A stretch of 23,866 nt of DNA. Source: a virus. The notes beneath the pieces were generated by a model. That model had not been told where the DNA came from, ran no database searches, and was given only the letters and a program-made list of their open reading frames with translations. The stretch spans positions 1 to 23,866 of the IMG/VR virus record IMGVR_UViG_3300042446_000634; one strand, given 5' to 3'. Both the position numbers and the translations under genes were made by a program. How positions within the stretch are numbered: position 1 is the first letter of the stretch; every line of letters starts with the position of its first letter. Shown piece by piece: positions 1-7,740 of the stretch.

Positions 1-433
1 GCTGCGTACCGGCACCGGAACGAATCAGCAGGACTACACCCTGACGAAGATTTCGGTATCGTCCTACGCCACCATCGCCAACAAGCTGGTGACGGGCCGC
101 CCGGTGCAGGTTTACGTCAACCGCCAGATCACCCCGACCTTCACGGTCTGGCCGACCCCGGATGCTGCCCGGACCTACACGCTGGCCTATTGGCGGCTCC
201 GTCGCATTCAGGACACCGGCACCCCGGCCTCCAACGTGATGGACATGCCGTTCCGTTTCATGCCCGCCCTTATTGCTGGCTTGGCTTACTATGTAGCGAT
301 GAAGAAAACCTCGGCCATAGACCGGGTGGCTGGGCTGAAGACGATCTACGAAGAGCAGTGGCAGTTGGCTGCGGACGAGGACCGGACAAGGGCTTCCTTC
401 CGGTTCGTGCCGTTCATCCCCCAGAGGCTATGA
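1..433 (+). CDS. Head-to-tail adaptor (P22 gp4-like style), 5' truncated by window edge
   Basis: The reading frame is open from base 2 to the TGA at 431-433, so the gene begins upstream of the window; the GTG at 89 is an internal codon rather than a convincing start. About 143 C-terminal residues are visible. They include a strand-rich segment (TGRPVQVYVNRQ, then TVWPTPDAARTYTLAYWRLR) followed by a helical end with VPFRF-like MPFRFMPALIAGLAYYVAMKK spread over two helices and ending EDRTRASFRFVPF. This pattern is familiar from the small adaptor proteins that dock on the portal ring of short-tailed phages and close the packaged head (P22 gp4-like style in uncultured aquatic phages). It is followed after one base by the zinc-ribbon gene and sits at the start of the virion completion genes. 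The assignment rests on recognised sequence style, without an alignment. Confidence 0.7.
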   Translation, partial: LRTGTGTNQQDYTLTKISVSSYATIANKLVTGRPVQVYVNRQITPTFTVWPTPDAARTYTLAYWRLRRIQDTGTPASNVMDMPFRFMPALIAGLAYYVAMKKTSAIDRVAGLKTIYEEQWQLAADEDRTRASFRFVPFIPQRL

Positions 434-434
434 A

Positions 435-785
435 ATGACGAGCCGGTTTGCCGCTGGCAGGAGGGCCAAGGGTACTTGCGACATGTGTGCGGGGGTCTAC
501 CTGCTCCATGAGCTTCGTCCGGAAATCTACAACCAAGCCCCCACCGGGTTTCTGGTTTGCTCCAGTTGCTGGGATTTGGATAACCCCCAGCTTCAGTTGG
601 GCAAATTCCCGATCAACGATCCTCAGGCTCTGCGAAACCCCCGTGTCGATACCAACCTGATCCAGAGCCGACAACTTTGGGGATGGTCTCCAGTAGGTAA
701 TGCGTCCACCCAGTCTCAGGTATATGCTGGGTTCGTTAGCGTAAATGGTCAGTTCCAATTTCCCAATACTCAGGAGAATCCGTGA
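435..785 (+). CDS. Zinc-ribbon phage protein
   Basis: This 116-residue protein starts at an ATG one base after the previous stop, and its TGA overlaps the next ATG (TGATG at 783-787). Two CxxC pairs are visible, CDMC near residue 16 and CSSC near residue 42, giving a four-cysteine zinc ribbon. After them comes a conserved-looking stretch on recently copied themes of this family ([22 protein letters not shown]). The C-terminal third ([18 protein letters not shown]) is strand-rich. Proteins with this layout commonly sit beside the adaptor gene in related environmental phages. The role is unknown. A structural or assembly role is inferred from position, and metal binding is inferred from the cysteines. 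Confidence 0.75.
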   Translation: MTSRFAAGRRAKGTCDMCAGVYLLHELRPEIYNQAPTGFLVCSSCWDLDNPQLQLGKFPINDPQALRNPRVDTNLIQSRQLWGWSPVGNASTQSQVYAGFVSVNGQFQFPNTQENP

Positions 786-961
786 TGGCTAAGGGTAAAT
801 TTGAAGATTCCAAGAAGGACAAGGATCAGGACAAGAAGCTGGCTGCCAAGAAGGGCATGAGCTTCAAGGCTTGGGAGAAGTCCCCGATGGATGCGAAGCA
901 TGACCGGCAGGGTTCCATGAAGGGACTCAAGGCTGGCGGCAAAGTCAAAGGCAAGTATTAG
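785..961 (+). CDS. Small lysine-rich protein (58 aa)
   Basis: The ATG at 785 overlaps the stop of the zinc-ribbon gene (TGATG) and the frame runs to a TAG at 959-961. The protein is very basic and polar: an alternating Lys/Asp N-terminus ([18 protein letters not shown]), a short helix-like middle ([11 protein letters not shown]) and a Gly/Lys tail ([11 protein letters not shown]). The tail carries the GG-x-V motif found in several other virion-module proteins in this window. No enzyme motif is visible. Tight coupling to both neighbours supports it as a real gene. A small virion or DNA-binding protein is plausible from the charge alone, but no family is recognised. Confidence 0.6.
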   Translation: MAKGKFEDSKKDKDQDKKLAAKKGMSFKAWEKSPMDAKHDRQGSMKGLKAGGKVKGKY

Positions 962-966
962 GAGGG
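960..966 (+). promoter_or_regulatory. Strong Shine-Dalgarno for the 974 gene
   Basis: AGGAGGG lies seven bases before the ATG at 974 and overlaps the stop codon of the preceding 58-aa gene. It is the clearest ribosome-binding site in the left part of the window and confirms the start of the 108-residue protein. Confidence 0.75.
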
Positions 967-973
967 ACCGACC

Positions 974-1300
974 ATGGCTGACAAAAAGACGAAGTCGTTA
1001 GAGTACGCCGTTGACGAAGCGGAATTTATCCCCAAGACATCGATTCGCCCGCGCAGCCCCGAACTGATGGGCCAAAGGATTCGGCCCAGTCAGTGGGACC
1101 AATATACCGACCAGAACGAGGCTGCAAGGGCTGCGGACCTTGAGGACATCAGCGCCGCATCTAAGATTGGGTTTAAGAACATGGATCGACGTATCTCCGG
1201 CGAAAGATACGCCAAGGGCGGCGGTGTCACCCGCTTCAAAGACGATCACTGCGGCCATGCAGACATGAAGCGTGGCGGTTCCGTTAAAAGCAAGTGTTAG
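974..1300 (+). CDS. Hypothetical virion-module protein with GG-x-V motifs (108 aa)
   Basis: Starts at an ATG behind a near-perfect Shine-Dalgarno and ends at TAG 1298-1300. The N-terminal two thirds are charged and helix-prone (SLEYAVDEAEF, QNEAARAADLEDISAAS). The C-terminal third is Gly/Lys-rich and holds two copies of the shared motif, YAKGGGV and MKRGGSV, ending in KSKC. A Cys/His set (HCGHADM and the final Cys) might bind metal, but there is no recognisable finger spacing. It is the middle of three small basic proteins lying between the two adaptor genes. No family is recognised; a virion role is inferred from position. Confidence 0.65.
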   Translation: MADKKTKSLEYAVDEAEFIPKTSIRPRSPELMGQRIRPSQWDQYTDQNEAARAADLEDISAASKIGFKNMDRRISGERYAKGGGVTRFKDDHCGHADMKRGGSVKSKC

Positions 1301-1310
1301 GAGAACGACA

Positions 1311-1577
1311 ATGGCAAAAGCAAAAGGTGTTACCAGCGGCGCGATGAAGTCTGTTGGTCGCAACATGGCTCGGGCAAATAACCAGAAGTCTTCGGCCAAG
1401 GTGCCGATGAAGTACGCCAAGGGCGGGAATGTGAAGGCTCCCAAAGAGATGGTCCCCCCGTCTGGCAAGATGGGTTCCATGAATGGCATGGGCATGGACG
1501 ACAGCGGCTTTGGTTCCGGCACTGCCCGTGGCGGCAAGGCCCAGACCAAGGGCAAGGCTTTCAAGGGATCGTTCTAA
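1311..1577 (+). CDS. Small Gly/Lys/Met-rich basic protein (88 aa)
   Basis: The start is taken as the ATG at 1311 because AGGAG (1299-1303) sits seven bases before it. An in-frame upstream codon at 1272 lies inside the preceding gene and has no such signal. The protein is low in complexity and basic, with Gly, Lys, Met and Ser dominating: MAKAKGVTSGAMKSVGRNMA, then YAKGGNV, then a Gly/Met run (KMGSMNGMGMDDSGFGSG) and a Lys tail. It is probably disordered. The YAKGG motif links it to the 974 gene and to several later virion proteins. No enzymatic motif or known family was recognised. Confidence 0.65.
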   Translation: MAKAKGVTSGAMKSVGRNMARANNQKSSAKVPMKYAKGGNVKAPKEMVPPSGKMGSMNGMGMDDSGFGSGTARGGKAQTKGKAFKGSF

Positions 1578-1587
1578 CCTAACCCCC

Positions 1588-1594
1588 AGAGGGG
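1588..1594 (+). promoter_or_regulatory. Shine-Dalgarno that decides a GTG start
   Basis: AGAGGGG lies seven bases before GTG 1602. An ATG at 1595 directly abuts this site but is in another frame, so the GTG is the start of the second adaptor gene. Confidence 0.65.
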
Positions 1595-1601
1595 ATGAAC
1601 C

Positions 1602-2240
1602 GTGGCTTGGACATACACTACGCTGAAAGCTGCTATCGAGTCCTATCTGCAAAACTCCGAGACGGAGTTTGTCGATACCTATATCGATGTCGCCATCAGG
1701 CAGGCTGAAGACCGGATTTCCAAGTCGGTTATCCTCCCCGCAAATCGGAAGCATGATCTGATCAATCTACCAAGTGGCTCAACCACGGCTGATCTTCCTT
1801 CTGATTTTCTGGCTCCATTCGAACTCAGGATCAACAACGCGGGGGAGTTCACGCACGTTGATTACTCGGATGTCTCCTACATGCGTTCGGCATTCCCCAA
1901 CCCGCTAATGGTTGGGGTGCCTCGCTGGTATTCGATGTTCGATGCAACAACCATCATCTTGGCACCCACTCCGACAACTGGTCTGAGAGGGTGGCTCAAC
2001 TACTTCCACAAACCGGAGTCCATCGTTACTGCCGGAACTTCGTGGCTCGGCAGTAATGCCGAGAACTGTTTGCTCTATGGCTGCTTGGCAGAGGCTTACA
2101 CCTTTCTCAAGGGCGACCCTGACCTGATGAAGCTGTACGAGGAAAAGTATCAGGTTGCTTTGGGTGGTCTGAAGAAACTTGGTGAAGGCATGGACCTTGG
2201 GGATGCATATCGAATGAATGAGCGCCGGGTGACTGCATGA
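1602..2240 (+). CDS. Second phage adaptor protein (head-tail connector type)
   Basis: This 212-residue protein uses a GTG start with AGAGGGG correctly placed. It opens with a helix (WTYTTLKAAIESYLQN, then FVDTYIDVAIRQAEDRI). A beta middle follows (LPSGSTTADLPSDFLAPFELRI; VPRWYSMFDATTIILAPTP), and it closes with helices (CLLYGCLAEAYTFLKGDPDLMKLYEEKY). This helix-beta-helix order and wording match the 'phage adaptor protein' family found beside portal and nozzle genes in environmental podoviruses, comparable in role to T7 gp11. It would form a ring between the head and the tail nozzle. Its TGA overlaps the next ATG (ATGA). It differs in sequence from the truncated adaptor at 1-433, so the phage seems to use two adaptor-type proteins. 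Confidence 0.75.
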   Translation: MAWTYTTLKAAIESYLQNSETEFVDTYIDVAIRQAEDRISKSVILPANRKHDLINLPSGSTTADLPSDFLAPFELRINNAGEFTHVDYSDVSYMRSAFPNPLMVGVPRWYSMFDATTIILAPTPTTGLRGWLNYFHKPESIVTAGTSWLGSNAENCLLYGCLAEAYTFLKGDPDLMKLYEEKYQVALGGLKKLGEGMDLGDAYRMNERRVTA

Positions 2241-2668
2241 TTCAGCAGACCCCCACGGCCAGTTTCAGACAACAATTGCTGGAGGGCGTGCATGATTTCC
2301 GCACGACCGGGAACGTCTTCAAAATTGCCCTCTACTCCAGTTCCGCCACGCTTAACTCCTCGACCACGGCCTATTCATCCTCCGGGGAGGTTAATGTTTC
2401 CGGCTACACGGCGGGCGGGGCAACCCTGACCAACGTGAACCCTTCCTCCAGCGGCACCACTGGATTTACAAGCTTCTCTACGGTGACATGGGCGGCCAGC
2501 GGACTGACCGCTCGCGGTGCCTTGATCTACAATTCAGATGCTGTGGGGTACACCAACCCGTCCGTCATGGTTCTGGACTTCGGGATGGATCGTTCTGACC
2601 TGAGTGGGGTTTTCACGATTACCTTCCCAACCTTTAATTCCTCATCTGCGATTATAAGGGTTAGCTAA
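2237..2668 (+). CDS. Ser/Thr-rich beta protein, likely minor tail/virion component
   Basis: This 143-residue protein begins at an ATG overlapping the adaptor stop (ATGA at 2237-2240). After a short N-terminal segment (SFRQQLLEGVHDF) it is dominated by strand-forming Ser/Thr/Gly segments: FKIALYSSSATLNSSTTAYS, VNVSGYTAGGATLTNVNP, TWAASGLTARGALIYN and VFTITFPTFNSSSAIIRVS. The order suggests one beta-sandwich domain. Similar proteins occur between adaptor and fibre genes in uncultured marine and freshwater phages. A tail or capsid surface role is inferred from composition and position. The next gene follows with no spacer. Confidence 0.6.
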   Translation: MIQQTPTASFRQQLLEGVHDFRTTGNVFKIALYSSSATLNSSTTAYSSSGEVNVSGYTAGGATLTNVNPSSSGTTGFTSFSTVTWAASGLTARGALIYNSDAVGYTNPSVMVLDFGMDRSDLSGVFTITFPTFNSSSAIIRVS

Positions 2669-3937
2669 ATGCCCAGTACATACTCAACCAATCTCAAGCT
2701 GCAATTGATGGCCACGGGCGAGGACAGCGGCACTTGGGGCGTCAACACCAACAACAACCTTGGCACCCTGATCGAGGAGTCCATTGTCGGTGCTGCTACG
2801 GTTGCCATGGCAGACGCCAATCAGACCATCACGACCCCTGATGGGGTCACGGGAAGTGGTCGCCATGTCTATCTCAATTGTACTGGGGTCCTGACAGCCA
2901 ACCGCAATCTGGTTGTTCCGACATTGAACAAAAACTACGTCGTTACCAATTCGACCACGGGTGGGTTCTCCATCGTGGTCAAGACGACAGCCGGTACGGG
3001 TATCACCATAGGCCCCGCCCTGAAGCGGTATGTCTACGCTGACGGAACCAACGTCGTAGAGGCAATTAACAGCGTTGGTGATTTTACCGTTGCGGGTACT
3101 CTCGGTATCTCTTCGGTGTCTACTACGGGTAACGCTACAATCGGTGGCAACCTTGCGGTCACCGGCACAACGGCTCTGACGGGCAACGCCACGATGGCCG
3201 GTACAGTGGGCGTTACCGGGGCTGTGACCGGAGCCAGCTTCAACAAGACTGCAATCACCGCCCCGGCGACCGGGTCTACTCTGTCTATTGCTGACGGCAA
3301 GACGTTTACCGCCAGCAATACGCTGACGCTGACCGGAACAGATAACACAGCCATGACGTTTCCGGGAACCTCCGGAACGGTTGTCACGCTTGACGCTACG
3401 CAGACGCTGACGAACAAGACGCTAACCAGTCCAACGATCAACACTCCCACGATTAATACCGCAACAATCAATACAGCGACTATCAATACCGGATCGATGG
3501 GCGCTGCCTCGACCGCGACGACGCAGACGGCGGGCGATAACTCCACGAAGCTGGCGACGACGGCATACGTTGACACCGCAGCAACCAACACAGCCTACGT
3601 CACGATGAAGGTTATCGGAGCATTCCCGTTCAGCTTTTCCTACACGCCCCGCCGGTCCACTTCTATCTTGACTATCGAAGTCGACATTCCGTCTATTGGC
3701 GGCTCGAACACCACCAATTCTTTGACGGTGACCGTCGGTGCGTCAACGCTCAACACGGCCTTTATCCAGTTCACAAACCTAGCCTACCACGCAAGCCCAT
3801 TTCGCGTCATTGGGACGTATCAGGTTGCGTCGGCTGCGGCGCTTACTATTGGCTCCGCTTTGACGGGCGGCGGCACGCTGACGGGCTCGGGAACGGTGTA
3901 CATGCGCGTCACTGAATCCTACGGAGTGATTTCGTGA
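2669..3937 (+). CDS. Tail fibre protein
   Basis: This 422-residue protein starts directly after the previous stop. Its N-terminus (MPSTYSTNLKLQLMATGEDS, then GTWGVNTNNNLGTLIEESI) is the characteristic virion-attachment opening of many phage fibres. From about residue 140 to 195 there are GN-x-x-VTGTT-like repeats typical of fibre shafts. Residues 256-275 hold four five-residue TINT repeats. Next comes the well-known fibre element TKLATTAYVDTA (about residue 300), followed by a beta-rich C-terminal region that is the likely receptor-contact end (FIQFTNLAYHASPFRVIGTY). No chaperone or enzymatic domain was seen. The role, adsorption to the host surface, follows from the fibre family. Which receptor it binds cannot be told. 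Confidence 0.85.
   Translation: MPSTYSTNLKLQLMATGEDSGTWGVNTNNNLGTLIEESIVGAATVAMADANQTITTPDGVTGSGRHVYLNCTGVLTANRNLVVPTLNKNYVVTNSTTGGFSIVVKTTAGTGITIGPALKRYVYADGTNVVEAINSVGDFTVAGTLGISSVSTTGNATIGGNLAVTGTTALTGNATMAGTVGVTGAVTGASFNKTAITAPATGSTLSIADGKTFTASNTLTLTGTDNTAMTFPGTSGTVVTLDATQTLTNKTLTSPTINTPTINTATINTATINTGSMGAASTATTQTAGDNSTKLATTAYVDTAATNTAYVTMKVIGAFPFSFSYTPRRSTSILTIEVDIPSIGGSNTTNSLTVTVGASTLNTAFIQFTNLAYHASPFRVIGTYQVASAAALTIGSALTGGGTLTGSGTVYMRVTESYGVIS
3434..3493 (+). repeat. Four 15-bp tandem repeats in the fibre gene (TINTx units)
   Basis: Four in-frame units encode TINTP, TINTA, TINTA and TINTG. The third bases have drifted (for example acg/aca/act for Thr), so the peptide repeat is under selection while the DNA copies have diverged. 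They lie at fibre residues 256-275, inside the shaft. Confidence 0.85.
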
Positions 3938-3983
3938 TTTCGCTATCAGCGCAATCCGGATTGACTAGAGGCATGGTGTCCTG
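3938..3983 (+). other. Longest intergenic gap in the virion module, with a 12-bp palindrome
   Basis: This 46-base gap separates the fibre from the nozzle gene, where most neighbours overlap. It holds the perfect palindrome CAATCCGGATTG at 3952-3963, which overlaps a TTGACT hexamer (3961-3966). No good -10 box follows at the right distance and no T-tract follows, so neither a promoter nor a terminator is called. Confidence 0.4.
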
Positions 3984-5828
3984 ATGCTTACCCCCCTGAA
4001 GTTTAAGCCGGGGATCGTCAAAGACCTGACCAGATATGCCAACGAGACTGGCTGGTTTGATTCCAACTGGGTTCGGTTTCGTATGAGCCTTCCAGAGAAG
4101 ATGGGGGGCTGGCAGAAGTATTCGACTTCTACATTTCTGGGGATTTGCAGGGCTCTCATCAACTGGACGATTCTAAGTGGAAGGCAATACTTCGGACTCG
4201 GAACCAACCTGAAGTATTACATTAATTCTGGCAGTGGTTCTTATACTGACATTACTCCAATCCGCAGAACAGTTACCTTGGCAGCCGATCCGTTTGCCAC
4301 CACCATTGGATCGACCACAGTTACAGTGACAGACGCTGGCCATGGTGCTGTCCTGAATGACTTCGTGACCTTTTCTGGAGCAACCAGTTTCTCCGGTATC
4401 CCGGCAGGAGACTTTAACCAAGAACACCAGATCACCGGCATCATCAATGGCAGCAGTTACACAATCACCGTAGATACGGCAGGCCAAATCGTTGCTTCGG
4501 GAGGCGGCGCAGCGGTTGAGGCTGAGTACCAGATCAATGTTGGTCTTGCTAACTCAGTGCCGGGTGTTGGGTGGGGCGCTGGCACATGGGGGCATGATAC
4601 ATGGGGATCGGATGCCACCGATGGCATTTCACAAAATCTCCGTCTCTGGTCGCATGATAACTACGGAGAAGACCTGATCGCGAATGTCCGCAATGGTAAC
4701 ATCTATTACTGGGATGCGACCACGCCGCTGGCAAGAATGGTTCCTCTTGAGGATATACCCGCCGCGTCTGATGCCCCGGTTGTTGCAACAATTATCATGG
4801 TGTCCTCTGAAGAGAGGCATGTTCTTGCATTCGGGACCAACCCGATTGGGTCGGCAACCCAAGACCCTCTCTTCATTCGCTGGTCCGCAACGGAAGATGC
4901 CGCTGACTGGACGCCGACCGTAATCAATACAGCCGGTGGCTATCGCCTTTCTGTCGGCACCAAGATTGTAGCTGTTCTTGAAGGAAGAGCAGAAACTCTT
5001 ATCTACACGGATGTTGCCATCTACCAGATGCGCTGGACGGGAGCGCCCTTTGTCTTCAGCTTCGTTCAGATTGGTACGAACATCGCAATCATTTCTCCCA
5101 ACGCGGCAGTAGCCTTGGGAGATGTTTCATTCTGGATGGGTCACAACCAGTTCTATTCCTACAATGGTCGCATTCAGATAATGAATTGTCCCGTTGCGGA
5201 TTATGTATTTAGTCGTTTGACCATGGCGCAGTCTCAGAAAATCTATGCATTCAGCAACAGTCACTTCGATGAAGTCGGTTGGCTTTATCCCGGAGACAGT
5301 AATGAATGCGACAGCTATGTGATCTACAGTATCAGGGAAAACGTCTGGTACACTGGCTCACTCGGCAGGACCGCATGGATTGATCGTGGTCCGAGTTATC
5401 TGCCGGTAGCCACTTCCGAAGACGGCTACCTGTATGACCATGAGTATGGTTATGATGATGGCAGCACCAATCCGCCATCTCCGATAACGGCTTACATCGA
5501 GAGTTCTCCCATGGAAGCGCCGAATGGTGAGCAGTTCATGTTCATCAACAGGTTCATTCCTGACGTTACGTTCAGGGATTCTTCGGCGGCGAACCCGTCC
5601 GTGGACATGACCTTCACCATGCAGAACTATCCGGGCGGAAGCCTTACGCAAAACTACAGCAAGACAGTCACGCAAACCTCGACGGTCACAGTGGAGCAGT
5701 TCACGGAGCAGTGCTTTATCCGCCTCAGGGGAAGAAGCGCATCCTTCCGCTGCGAGAGCAATGACCTTGGGGTTGCTTGGCGTCTTGGTGTTGTCCGCGC
5801 TGACATCAGATCGGATGGCAGGCGATGA
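3984..5828 (+). CDS. Tail nozzle / packaged-DNA stabilisation-like structural protein
   Basis: This 614-residue protein opens with MLTPLKFKPGIVKDLTRYAN, followed by WFDSNWVRFR and EKMGGWQKY. That signature is seen in tail-hub proteins of podo-like environmental phages, comparable in role to P22 gp10 or T7 gp12. Residues about 90-180 form a beta-rich inserted domain (TVTVTDAGHGAVLNDFVTFS; SSYTITVDTAGQIVAS). A propeller-like body follows with repeated Trp/Gly turns (WGAGTWGHDTWGS), GQ-less strand pairs (RHVLAFGTNP, AIYQMRWTGAPFVF), a DEVGWLYPGDSNECDSYVIY segment and a beta C-terminus. The start is weakly marked: GAGG lies about 14 bases upstream. Its stop overlaps the next ATG (ATGA). The exact counterpart (nozzle or stabilisation protein) is uncertain. 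Confidence 0.7.
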   Translation: MLTPLKFKPGIVKDLTRYANETGWFDSNWVRFRMSLPEKMGGWQKYSTSTFLGICRALINWTILSGRQYFGLGTNLKYYINSGSGSYTDITPIRRTVTLAADPFATTIGSTTVTVTDAGHGAVLNDFVTFSGATSFSGIPAGDFNQEHQITGIINGSSYTITVDTAGQIVASGGGAAVEAEYQINVGLANSVPGVGWGAGTWGHDTWGSDATDGISQNLRLWSHDNYGEDLIANVRNGNIYYWDATTPLARMVPLEDIPAASDAPVVATIIMVSSEERHVLAFGTNPIGSATQDPLFIRWSATEDAADWTPTVINTAGGYRLSVGTKIVAVLEGRAETLIYTDVAIYQMRWTGAPFVFSFVQIGTNIAIISPNAAVALGDVSFWMGHNQFYSYNGRIQIMNCPVADYVFSRLTMAQSQKIYAFSNSHFDEVGWLYPGDSNECDSYVIYSIRENVWYTGSLGRTAWIDRGPSYLPVATSEDGYLYDHEYGYDDGSTNPPSPITAYIESSPMEAPNGEQFMFINRFIPDVTFRDSSAANPSVDMTFTMQNYPGGSLTQNYSKTVTQTSTVTVEQFTEQCFIRLRGRSASFRCESNDLGVAWRLGVVRADIRSDGRR

Positions 5829-6073
5829 GGCTTCCCAATCCGCCTCCGGATTACGAAATTGCGTGGGGCAACCAGTACTCGCGTGTGCTTGAGCAGGAAG
5901 TGCAGAACCTATGGAACGCCATCCGGCTTTTGCAGCAAAGTACGCTACCTTCCTACACGACGGCGGAGAAAGTCACCCTGACAAACAGGGCGGGCTGGCT
6001 GATCTTCGATAGCACGCTCGGCAAGGCTTGCATCAATACCGGCGCGGGCTGGCAAACCATAACGAGTGTATGA
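5825..6073 (+). CDS. Small fibre-like/trimeric structural protein (82 aa)
   Basis: The ATG at 5825 overlaps the stop of the nozzle gene and its own TGA overlaps the ATG at 6070. The N-terminal half is a heptad-like helix (YSRVLEQEVQNLWNAIRLLQ). The C-terminal half (LTNRAGWLIFDSTLGKACIN, then TGAGWQTI) resembles the short 'N-R-x-G-x-x-x-Y/F-D-x-T-L-G-K...G-x-G-W' element that ends many tail fibres. A helix followed by this element suggests a small trimeric tail accessory protein or spike tip. This is inferred from motif style and from its place next to the nozzle gene. Confidence 0.6.
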   Translation: MRLPNPPPDYEIAWGNQYSRVLEQEVQNLWNAIRLLQQSTLPSYTTAEKVTLTNRAGWLIFDSTLGKACINTGAGWQTITSV

Positions 6074-6076
6074 GGA
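6072..6076 (+). promoter_or_regulatory. Shine-Dalgarno GAGGA used to choose the 6082 start
   Basis: GAGGA sits five bases before ATG 6082. The competing ATG at 6070 overlaps the upstream stop (ATGA), so translational coupling could also use 6070. The protein would then gain four residues, MRTA. Confidence 0.5.
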
Positions 6077-6081
6077 CAGCA

Positions 6082-7734
6082 ATGCCATCACATCCCTATA
6101 AAGACATTGCGAATCATCTGGCTTCCAAGGGCAGGTATGGAGATACTGAACTCCTGCATGTAAACCGTGCGGAGCTTCGTGGCCTAGCCGCCGCCATGCC
6201 CGGTGGCAAGCTGACGATCAACCCCCACACCGGAAAGCCTGAAGCGTTCCTGCCGTTCCTGCTACCCCTTCTGGGCGGTCTGGCTGGCAGTGCATTCCTG
6301 CCCGGTGCCGTTGCCGCCATGGGCTTGGGTACGCTGGGCACCACGATGGCTGGTGCCATTGGCTCCGGTGCCGTGGCTGCGGGTCTTGGTCTGGCAGAGG
6401 GCAACGACATAGGGACTGCTGCTGGCAAGGGACTGCTCTCGGGTCTGGGCAGCTATGGCTTTGGTTCCGCGCTGGAGGGTCTGGCCAGCGGAACAGGGGC
6501 TACCGCTGCCGAGGCGGCTGAAGCTGCGACCAAGGAAGCTGCGAAGCAGGGTGCCACAGGAGGTATTGGCGCGGCCCTTCCGGGTAGTACTCCTCTTGAT
6601 CCATCTGTTATGCCCAGCACCAGCAGCATCGACAGGTTTAACCCACTTGATCAGGGGCAGTATCTTCCCGCGTCCAGCGCCCAGCCGTGGGCCGGTGCTA
6701 CTAGTGTCGGTGCCCCATTGCAGGTTCCTGCCCCCGGCATGTTCGGGGACATGGGGAACCAGCTATCCAATGCTGGATCAAACTATCTGGACACAGCCCA
6801 AAAGGCGGCAGGTAATCTGACCAACCCCAAGGCTTTGTGGGGAACCTTCGGAACGAATTCTTCAAGGACGCTCCTCCCCATGGGCCTGTCCATTGCCGGT
6901 CAGGGCATGTTCGACCAGAAGCCCCCGCCGCAGATGCCCGTCGAGCCAACCTACCCCGCAGCCTCGACTGCTGGCACCGGACGCCAGTACGCCGAGGCAC
7001 CCTCCAGCTATAGGCCGGGAAGAGACCCTGAGTGGAACTATTTCCGAGGGGGTTATCGGGATGGTGGCAACGTCCGCCCGTCGAACGAGTACTTTAGCGA
7101 CCTCACGGTGGGTAAATACCCTCCGTTGAACGCCGAGAACCTCATCAAGGCAGGCGCGATGCGCGTCACGCAGCCGGGGAACGGGCGGGACGGTGGGTTT
7201 GACCAGAGTGACGACCCCGAGTTGTACTCCTTGGTGTCCTACGCCAACGATACGCACCCCGACAGCTACAGCAGAGCATGGCCCGACAAGCCCTCCAGCT
7301 ACGAGAGCGCGTCTAGGTCGTTGAACGAACCGGGTGCTTTGTACGACGGAAAATACCGACAGTTGGTGTGGTCTGCGCAGCAGCGTGGCATGCCCGCGAG
7401 GGATATGTACTTGCCGTCTGCTTACCAGCAAGCCGACACTAACTACGCTGACGGTGGCGGCGTGGCACATGGTGGACTAAGCCGTGCGATATCGGGACCG
7501 GGCAACGGGCTGGATGATTCCATCCCCGCCATCATCGATGGTCGCGTACCGGCCAGCCTCTCTTCGGGAGAGCATGTCATGCCCGCTGCGGCAGTCTCTG
7601 CCTTGGGGAATGGTTCCACCGAGGAAGGTTCCCGCCAGCTTGAGGCCATGACTGACAGGATTCTGAAGAAGAAGTTCGGCACCAAGAACAGGACGCCGCG
7701 CCCGCTTAACCCTGCAAAGATGCTGGTGGCTTAA
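6082..7734 (+). CDS. Internal/membrane-interacting virion protein (550 aa)
   Basis: The N-terminus (IANHLASKGRYGDTELLHVN, then LTINPHTGKPEAF) is a recognised opening of a protein family in the internal-protein cluster of environmental podo-like phages. Residues about 55-125 are a long Gly/Ala-rich hydrophobic region (LLGGLAGSAFLPGAVAAMGL and onward) that could insert into a membrane. A disordered Pro/Gly middle follows. The C-terminal part carries GG-x-V-type motifs (YFRGG, DGGNV, YADGGGV) and the block GPGNGLDDSIPAIIDG then SSGEHVMPA, which recurs in such proteins. An injected or channel-forming role, like that of T7 core proteins, is inferred. No catalytic motif is visible. The upstream in-frame TTG at 6028 lies inside the previous gene and was rejected as start. 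Confidence 0.65.
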   Translation: MPSHPYKDIANHLASKGRYGDTELLHVNRAELRGLAAAMPGGKLTINPHTGKPEAFLPFLLPLLGGLAGSAFLPGAVAAMGLGTLGTTMAGAIGSGAVAAGLGLAEGNDIGTAAGKGLLSGLGSYGFGSALEGLASGTGATAAEAAEAATKEAAKQGATGGIGAALPGSTPLDPSVMPSTSSIDRFNPLDQGQYLPASSAQPWAGATSVGAPLQVPAPGMFGDMGNQLSNAGSNYLDTAQKAAGNLTNPKALWGTFGTNSSRTLLPMGLSIAGQGMFDQKPPPQMPVEPTYPAASTAGTGRQYAEAPSSYRPGRDPEWNYFRGGYRDGGNVRPSNEYFSDLTVGKYPPLNAENLIKAGAMRVTQPGNGRDGGFDQSDDPELYSLVSYANDTHPDSYSRAWPDKPSSYESASRSLNEPGALYDGKYRQLVWSAQQRGMPARDMYLPSAYQQADTNYADGGGVAHGGLSRAISGPGNGLDDSIPAIIDGRVPASLSSGEHVMPAAAVSALGNGSTEEGSRQLEAMTDRILKKKFGTKNRTPRPLNPAKMLVA

Positions 7735-7740
7735 TCCCCC

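Noticed and set aside
998-1564. A 188-codon minus-strand frame across the small basic genes
   Set aside because: The plus-strand genes there have good Shine-Dalgarno sequences and shared motifs; the opposite frame has neither.
3034-3591. A 185-codon minus-strand frame with Val/Ala repeats
   Set aside because: It mirrors the fibre-shaft repeats on the opposite strand; the fibre frame has the conserved N-terminus and TKLATTAYVD element.
3961-3989. Sigma-70 promoter from TTGACT
   Set aside because: At 17-base spacing the -10 position reads ATGCTT, far from consensus and inside the start of the next gene.
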